This document shows positions 7,972 through 11,784 of a stretch of 11,784 nucleotides of DNA, piece by piece. Origin of the DNA: an uncultured Clostridiaceae bacterium (GTDB taxonomy: Bacteria; Bacillota; Clostridia; Lachnospirales; Lachnospiraceae). The stretch is taken from assembly GCA_947175805.1 (NCBI GenBank), contig CAMWOF010000043.1, positions 1 to 11,784 on the forward strand, written 5' to 3'. Position numbers and translations under genes: made by a program. The number at the start of each line of letters is the position of its first letter. Positions within the stretch are counted from its first letter, which is position 1. The notes beneath the pieces are model-generated. The model did no database searches, was not told where the DNA came from, and worked only from the letters and a program-made list of their open reading frames with translations.

Positions 7972-9435
7972 CTACAACTGTATGCTCTCTAAATCTTCTC
8001 TCTCCAGCGTCATTAAAATATCATCTTCTAAAGGAAGTGGCTCTTGCGAAGCAGCTTCAGATTGGTCAGGTTTGCTATGCATGCCTGACGTCTCATTTTT
8101 GGTCAGTCCCACAATGCGGGTTGCCTGATTGGACATTGCCTTTTCCAAAAAGTTTCTGACATCCCTGGCGTTGGCGTAATTATCCAGATGCTGCTTGGAA
8201 CGGTCGGCTAAATAGGCAGCGGCATATTCCTTTGCCGTATCTGACAGGCGGTAGTCCTGCCCTGCGCACATGCTCTCAAAAATCGCCATGAGTTCGTCTC
8301 CGGTATAATCCTCAAAGAATATGTATTTGTTAAAGCGGGAGCGGAGTCCCGGATTGGAATTTAAAAATTCCTCCATCAAGTCCGGATAGCCGGCTACAAT
8401 GACGATTAGGTCATCCCTGTGATCTTCCATTGCCTTTAACAGTGTGTCCACTGCCTCCTGCCCAAAATCGCCCTCGCCCTTGTTGGAGGTCAGGGTATAC
8501 GCTTCATCAATAAACAGGACACCGCCTAAAGCTTCCTCAACCACCTGGGATACCTTTACTGCGGTCTGCCCAATGTAGCCAACCACGAGATTCGAGCGGT
8601 CTACTTCTACCAAATGGCCGGAGTCCAGTACACCCAACGCTTTGTATATCTTTGCTAACATTCTTGCAACCGTGGTTTTGCCAGTGCCCGGATTGCCGGA
8701 AAATACCAGATGCAGTGTGATGGAAGGTTGCTTTAAGCCCCGCTCTTCCCTCATTTTCCGCACCTTTAACAGATTTACCAGATTTAAAATATCCTGCTTT
8801 ACCGAGGCAAGCCCTGTCATGGAATTCAATTCCTCCAGCAGTGTGTCCACATCCTGTTCCGGCTCTGTGGAAACGGCGCTGGTCTGCGGGTTAATGCCAG
8901 CCTTGGCTGCGAGATCTGCCATCGGGTCATTTTTGTCCTTTTTGTAGAGGTTATATTTTTTCAGATAATTGTCCAGCATAATGGAATAGTTGGTGAGATT
9001 GGCAATCTCCACTTGGGAGGACTCGTTGTCACAGGCAATGAAGCTCTGTCCCAGCAGTTTAAAGGTGTCCACCAGAGCTTTGGCCCGCTTGACAGCCTTT
9101 TGTTCCGGGGTTAGGGACGGGCTTACGTCTGCCTGTACAAAATATGTAAGGGAACGGGGCGGTGTATTGATAAAATCTTTTATGCCGGTTCGCTCATATT
9201 TGAACTGGAGCAGGCGCTTGACATCGAAATCATAGCCCAGATAAGTCTTGATAAAAGAAAGCTCCTCGCGCATATTGGTTCCGTCGGAAAAGCACAAAAA
9301 AGCAATGAGCTGCAGGAAGTCAAATTTTACCATGTCCCGCAGGGGCATGCTGCCCTTTGGAAGTATATGGTAGCTGTCTATAATAGTAGCGTTCTGGTAA
9401 GCGCGGTCTAAGGCGCATTTCAAATCATCTGTCAT
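7972..9435 (-). CDS. CbbX/SpoVK-like AAA+ ATPase with TerB-like N-terminal region
   Basis: The 487-residue protein has an AAA+ core at about 200-445: Walker A GNPGTGKTT (247-255, K253), Walker B GGVLFIDEA (304-312, D310-E311), a sensor-1 region VIVAGYPD, a PGLRSRF arginine-finger segment (R365/R367), and the NARDVRNFLE sensor-2 block (R424). These are the marks of the CbbX/SpoVK/EccA group of AAA+ proteins, ring-forming remodelling ATPases. The N-terminal 130 residues are helical. They include LQLIAFLCFSDGTNMREELS (41-60), which resembles the acidic metal-binding helix turn of TerB-like domains; this is a pattern match only. A polar linker (165-198) and an acidic Ser/Glu-rich tail (448-487) flank the core. 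The start CAT at 9433-9435 is preceded by a GGGAGG site (9441-9446 on the plus strand). It stands alone, divergent from hisA and convergent with alr. No partner gene is next to it, so its substrate is unknown. SpoVK itself is a sporulation protein, but this one is longer. Confidence 0.9.
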   Translation of the reverse strand: MTDDLKCALDRAYQNATIIDSYHILPKGSMPLRDMVKFDFLQLIAFLCFSDGTNMREELSFIKTYLGYDFDVKRLLQFKYERTGIKDFINTPPRSLTYFVQADVSPSLTPEQKAVKRAKALVDTFKLLGQSFIACDNESSQVEIANLTNYSIMLDNYLKKYNLYKKDKNDPMADLAAKAGINPQTSAVSTEPEQDVDTLLEELNSMTGLASVKQDILNLVNLLKVRKMREERGLKQPSITLHLVFSGNPGTGKTTVARMLAKIYKALGVLDSGHLVEVDRSNLVVGYIGQTAVKVSQVVEEALGGVLFIDEAYTLTSNKGEGDFGQEAVDTLLKAMEDHRDDLIVIVAGYPDLMEEFLNSNPGLRSRFNKYIFFEDYTGDELMAIFESMCAGQDYRLSDTAKEYAAAYLADRSKQHLDNYANARDVRNFLEKAMSNQATRIVGLTKNETSGMHSKPDQSEAASQEPLPLEDDILMTLEREDLESIQL

Positions 9436-9491
9436 GATATCCTCCCGAATCGGTAATTAGGGAATTCTCCCATTTCGTTTATAATATGTTT

Positions 9492-9520
9492 ATTGTCATG
9501 TTTTTTCTTTAAATTGTCAA
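9492..9520 (-). promoter_or_regulatory. Candidate minus-strand promoter for the ATPase gene
   Basis: Read on the minus strand, a perfect -35 TTGACA (9515-9520) is followed after 17 bases by GACAAT (9492-9497), which matches the -10 consensus at four of six positions. An alternative -10, TATTAT (9481-9486), lacks a properly spaced -35. The start of transcription would be about 50 bases before the ATPase start codon. Confidence 0.5.
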
Positions 9521-9528
9521 GGGGAACA

Positions 9529-9557
9529 TTGAATTATTGGCATATCTATGTTACAAT
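9529..9557 (+). promoter_or_regulatory. Sigma-A-type promoter for the hisA leader
   Basis: TTGAAT (9529-9534) and TACAAT (9552-9557) are separated by exactly 17 bases. Transcription would start near 9564, just before the first hairpin of the structured leader. It lies back-to-back with the ATPase promoter; the two -35 boxes are eight bases apart. Confidence 0.6.
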
Positions 9558-9558
9558 T

Positions 9559-9767
9559 TGATGCTAGGGTCAACAGTAGATAGCAATGCGTGTTTACACG
9601 CGATTTGCTATCTACTGGCTTGACCCGCCAAACACCGACATGAAGCAGATTTGCTTGCAAATATGCGGGAATGGAGGTGTTTGAAGGATTGCGGAAATTG
9701 CAAAGCAATGTAGCAATCCGTAGCATCAGCGTGCTACCTTAGCTAATATGTTCTAAGGAGGAACCCA
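9559..9767 (+). promoter_or_regulatory. Structured leader with consecutive hairpins upstream of hisA
   Basis: Almost every base from 9567 to 9758 falls in a hairpin. Hairpin A (9567-9626) pairs GGGTCAA with TTGACCC and CAGTAGATAGCAA (9574-9586) with TTGCTATCTACTG (9605-9617), tipped by GCGTG-TTTA-CACGC. Hairpin B (9629-9683) pairs CAAACACC with GGTGTTTG and has an inner stem ATTTG (9649-9653) with CAAAT (9658-9662). Hairpin C (9686-9719) pairs GGATTGC with GCAATCC and has ATTGC-AAA-GCAAT inside. Hairpin D (9720-9737) pairs GTAGCA with TGCTAC. Hairpin E overlaps the ribosome-binding site. An alternative long-range pairing, TGATGCTA (9559-9566) with TAGCATCA (9721-9728), would enclose A to C in a multi-branch junction and compete with D. 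I do not recognise a known riboswitch or T-box; no terminator T tract is present. It may be a cis-regulatory RNA or a dispersed structured repeat. Confidence 0.65.
9737..9761 (+). promoter_or_regulatory. Hairpin overlapping the hisA Shine-Dalgarno
   Basis: CCTTAG (9737-9742) is the exact complement of CTAAGG (9753-9758), with a 10-base loop. The second arm covers the first four bases of the AAGGAGG ribosome-binding site (9755-9761). Folding would mask part of it. The stem shares base 9737 with the preceding hairpin, so the two cannot both be fully closed. This could couple leader folding to hisA translation. Confidence 0.5.
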
Positions 9768-10541
9768 ATGAATTTTCGTCCATGTATTGATATTCATAAC
9801 GGCAGGGTGAAGCAGATTGTGGGCGGCAGCCTGTTGGATGCAGATAATCAGGCAAAGGAAAATTTTGTTTCGGAGCAGGACGGCGCATTTTACGCCAGGC
9901 TTTACAGAGACAGCGGCATTTCCGGGGGGCATATTATTTTGTTGAATAAGGTGGATACGGCGTATTATGATGCGGATGTGGAACAGGCCAGAAAGGCGCT
10001 GCTTGCCTATCCGGGAGGGCTTATGCTGGGTGGCGGCATCACTGCAGACAATGCGGGTACATTTCTGGATATGGGCGCTTCCCATGTGATTGTGACATCC
10101 TATGTATTTGTGGACGGGCATGTACACTATGACAGGCTGAAGGCATTGGCAGAGAAGGTGGGAAAAAAACGGCTTGTTTTAGACTTAAGCTGTCGGAGCC
10201 GGGACGGGAAGTATTATATTGTGACTGATAGGTGGCAGCGGTTTACAGAGGAAACCGTATGCCTTGAGACGTTAAACCGGTTATCCGGTTACTGCGATGA
10301 ATTTCTGATACATGCAGTAGATGTGGAGGGCAGGGTATCAGGGATAGAAGAGGAACTGGTATCACTGTTGGGGCAGTTTACGGATATTCCGGTGACTTAT
10401 GCAGGTGGAGTATCCTCCTTTGCGGATTTGGAGACGCTGAAATTGCTTGGGAGGGATCATGTTGATGTTACAATTGGCAGTGCCCTAGATTTGTTTGGGG
10501 GACACATGAAGTATGAGGATGTAATTAGATATTGCAAATAA
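9768..10541 (+). CDS. hisA: Eukaryotic-type (HIS6-like) HisA isomerase
   Basis: The 257-residue TIM-barrel protein is predicted to be phosphoribosylformimino-5-aminoimidazole carboxamide ribotide isomerase (EC 5.3.1.16), the Amadori step of histidine synthesis. It resembles fungal and plant HIS6 rather than ordinary bacterial HisA. Shared HIS6-type signatures are CIDIHNGRVKQIVGGSL (6-22), NFVSE (32-36), YARLYRD, VIVTSYVF, LVLDLSCR (136-143), EFLIHAVDVEG (178-188), VTYAGGVSS (209-217) and GSALDLFGG (237-245). D8 and D139 are the likely acid/base pair. GGGIT (88-92) and the AGG and GSAL loops would bind the phosphates. The start follows AAGGAGG with six bases between. No other his gene is next to it. 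The following gene, 14 bp away, is a GH9 cellulase with which it likely shares a transcript. The family call is confident; its origin by transfer from a eukaryote or by an old bacterial lineage cannot be decided here. Confidence 0.92.
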   Translation: MNFRPCIDIHNGRVKQIVGGSLLDADNQAKENFVSEQDGAFYARLYRDSGISGGHIILLNKVDTAYYDADVEQARKALLAYPGGLMLGGGITADNAGTFLDMGASHVIVTSYVFVDGHVHYDRLKALAEKVGKKRLVLDLSCRSRDGKYYIVTDRWQRFTEETVCLETLNRLSGYCDEFLIHAVDVEGRVSGIEEELVSLLGQFTDIPVTYAGGVSSFADLETLKLLGRDHVDVTIGSALDLFGGHMKYEDVIRYCK

Positions 10542-10555
10542 AAAGGAGAGAGAAT

Positions 10556-11784
10556 ATGCGCAAAAAATTATTATCATTGGGGTTGCTGTCGGCTGCTATT
10601 CTGGCGTTTGTTGGCTGCAGCAGCAAGCCGGGAACAGGGGATAAGGCTGAAAACACAGCACCGACGTATACGATTGAGGAACTGTCCACAATCGCCACTA
10701 CGGCTGCCGCAACAGAGGCGGAGAAGGAGGAGGTCTACGGTGAGGGAAGCATCATCAAGGGCGGTGATTTTGAGGATGGCACCGGCTCCTGGACCAGCTA
10801 TAAGAACGGCGGTAGTGTAGAGATGGCGGTAAACGACGATAAAGAGCTTCAAGTGGATATTGCCAGCATTGGCAGCGTGGAGCACGGCGTTCAGATATAT
10901 TATGATGGTTTTGCCATCCGCCAGGGCGGCGTCTATGAGGTTTCTTTTGATATTCACGGAACACTTGAGCGTCCGGTAGACTGGCGTATTCAGGTAAACG
11001 GCGGTGATTACCATGCTTATGTGATGGATACGGTGACGCTGTCTAAGGAGGTGCAGCATGTGTCTGCACAGTTTACTATGGAGGAGGAGACAGACCCGGC
11101 TCCGAGATTCTGCTTTAATATGGGACTGGTGGATTCCCTGGCAGAACAGGGTGTAACGGAGCTGCCGGAGCACTCCATTATGATTGATAATGTGTCTCTG
11201 ATTGTGGTGGATGCCACGAATATGATTAAGGACCCGGACCCGGTGCCGGTGCCTTTGGTAAAGGTAAATCAGGAGGGTTATACAACAGCCGGTGAAAAGA
11301 GAGCCGTGTTTTCTGACTTGGATGAACAGGACAATAAATATATGATAGTGGATACAACCAATGACCAGGTGGTTTTTACCGGCGCTATGTCTGAGGTAAC
11401 GATAAATGTGGCTACAAAAGAGCATATGTCCTATGCTGATTTTTCGGCGCTGCAGACACCGGGTACATACATTGTAAGAACGATTGGCAATGCAGAGTCT
11501 CACCCGTTTACCATTTCCGATGATGTTTACGCAGATACCTTTGCAAACGTGGTAAAAATGCTGTATTTGCAGCGTTGCGGTACTGAGCTTTCCGCAGATT
11601 TGGCAGGGGATTTTGCGCATCCGGTATGCCATAATACCGAGGCGGTGATTTTTGGTACGAATACAAAGATTGATGTATCCGGCGGCTGGCATGATGCGGG
11701 GGATTATGGAAGATATGTGGTTTCCGGCGCAAAGACGGTGGCAGATATGCTTTTGTCTTATGAGAGAAATCCGGAGGCATATTC
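10556..11784 (+). CDS. GH9 endoglucanase lipoprotein (3' partial)
   Basis: The frame runs from ATG 10556, preceded by AAGGAG (10543-10548), off the end of the window after 409 whole codons. Residues 1-21 are a lipoprotein signal: MRKK, a hydrophobic core, then FVGC with C21 as the lipidated residue (phenylalanine at -3 is slightly off the usual lipobox). A Thr/Ala/Glu-rich linker (25-60) follows. A beta-sandwich region at about 64-218, starting IIKGGDFEDGTGSW, fits a CBM4/9-type carbohydrate-binding module. An Ig-like cellulase N-terminal domain follows (about 233-320; VKVNQEGYTTAGEKRAVF). The GH9 catalytic domain then begins, with LYLQRCG (336-342), HPVCH (355-359) and GGWHDAGDYGRYV (376-388); D380 and D383 match the GH9 catalytic-base aspartates. 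The general acid glutamate lies beyond the window. It should hydrolyse beta-1,4-glucans at the outer face of the membrane. It is likely co-transcribed with hisA, an unusual pairing. Confidence 0.93.
   Translation, partial: MRKKLLSLGLLSAAILAFVGCSSKPGTGDKAENTAPTYTIEELSTIATTAAATEAEKEEVYGEGSIIKGGDFEDGTGSWTSYKNGGSVEMAVNDDKELQVDIASIGSVEHGVQIYYDGFAIRQGGVYEVSFDIHGTLERPVDWRIQVNGGDYHAYVMDTVTLSKEVQHVSAQFTMEEETDPAPRFCFNMGLVDSLAEQGVTELPEHSIMIDNVSLIVVDATNMIKDPDPVPVPLVKVNQEGYTTAGEKRAVFSDLDEQDNKYMIVDTTNDQVVFTGAMSEVTINVATKEHMSYADFSALQTPGTYIVRTIGNAESHPFTISDDVYADTFANVVKMLYLQRCGTELSADLAGDFAHPVCHNTEAVIFGTNTKIDVSGGWHDAGDYGRYVVSGAKTVADMLLSYERNPEAY

Noticed and set aside
9561..9682. Short ORFs in the hisA leader starting at 9561 (20 codons) and 9640 (14 codons), and a similar one at 5117 in the other element, as leader peptides.
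   Set aside because: None has a ribosome-binding site, none is rich in histidine codons, and all coincide with hairpin arms.
9482..9752. TAATATGTT direct repeats (9482-9490 and 9744-9752) as a target-site duplication around the hisA leader.
   Set aside because: The DNA just inside them shows no inverted terminal symmetry, the left copy lies upstream of the minus-strand promoter, and the 9-mer is AT-rich. Coincidence is more likely.
9559..9767. T-box leader for histidine control.
   Set aside because: No T-box sequence (AGGGTGGNACCGCG-like) and no terminator/antiterminator T tract are present.

Overview
The window looks like chromosomal DNA of a spore-forming Clostridia member, most likely Lachnospiraceae or a close relative. 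This rests on several features: strong AAGGAGG ribosome-binding sites, sigma-A-like promoters, moderate G+C coding sequence with AT-rich intergenic DNA, a SPOCS/LysM spore-coat morphogenesis protein of the SipL type, a SpoVK/CbbX-like AAA+ ATPase, and a lipoprotein GH9 cellulase of the kind found in gut or rumen fibre degraders. The taxonomic call is inference from gene content; no rRNA is present.

Layout: (1) 1-3111, the 3' part of a large membrane-anchored protein built of Ig-like repeats. (2) 3261-4814, a SipL-like protein with SPOCS (DUF3794) domains and a C-terminal LysM. Its stop codon lies inside a three-copy 34-bp tandem repeat, followed by a long terminator hairpin. (3) 5053-5282, a roughly 210-bp imperfect inverted-repeat element flanked by 9-bp direct repeats, sitting immediately upstream of (4) 5298-6695, an M18 zinc aminopeptidase. 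(5) 6776-7900, alanine racemase (alr) with its own well-formed promoter. (6) 7972-9435 on the minus strand, convergent with alr, an AAA+ ATPase with a TerB-like N-terminal region. (7) 9436-9767, a divergent intergenic region with promoters facing both ways and a leader of about 200 nt packed with back-to-back hairpins. (8) 9768-10541, a HisA of the eukaryotic HIS6 type. (9) 10556 to the window end, the start of a GH9 endoglucanase lipoprotein, 14 bp behind hisA and probably co-transcribed.

The genes do not form one pathway. SipL-like protein concerns spore coat assembly, Alr supplies D-alanine for peptidoglycan, M18 does peptide turnover, HisA acts in histidine synthesis, and GH9 in beta-glucan breakdown. 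The least ordinary material is the eukaryotic-type HisA outside any visible his operon, the multi-hairpin leader in front of it (including a hairpin that pairs with the Shine-Dalgarno sequence), and the inverted-repeat element in front of the aminopeptidase. The two elements share the short motifs TTTGATGC and GCATCAG and may belong to one dispersed family of structured intergenic elements.
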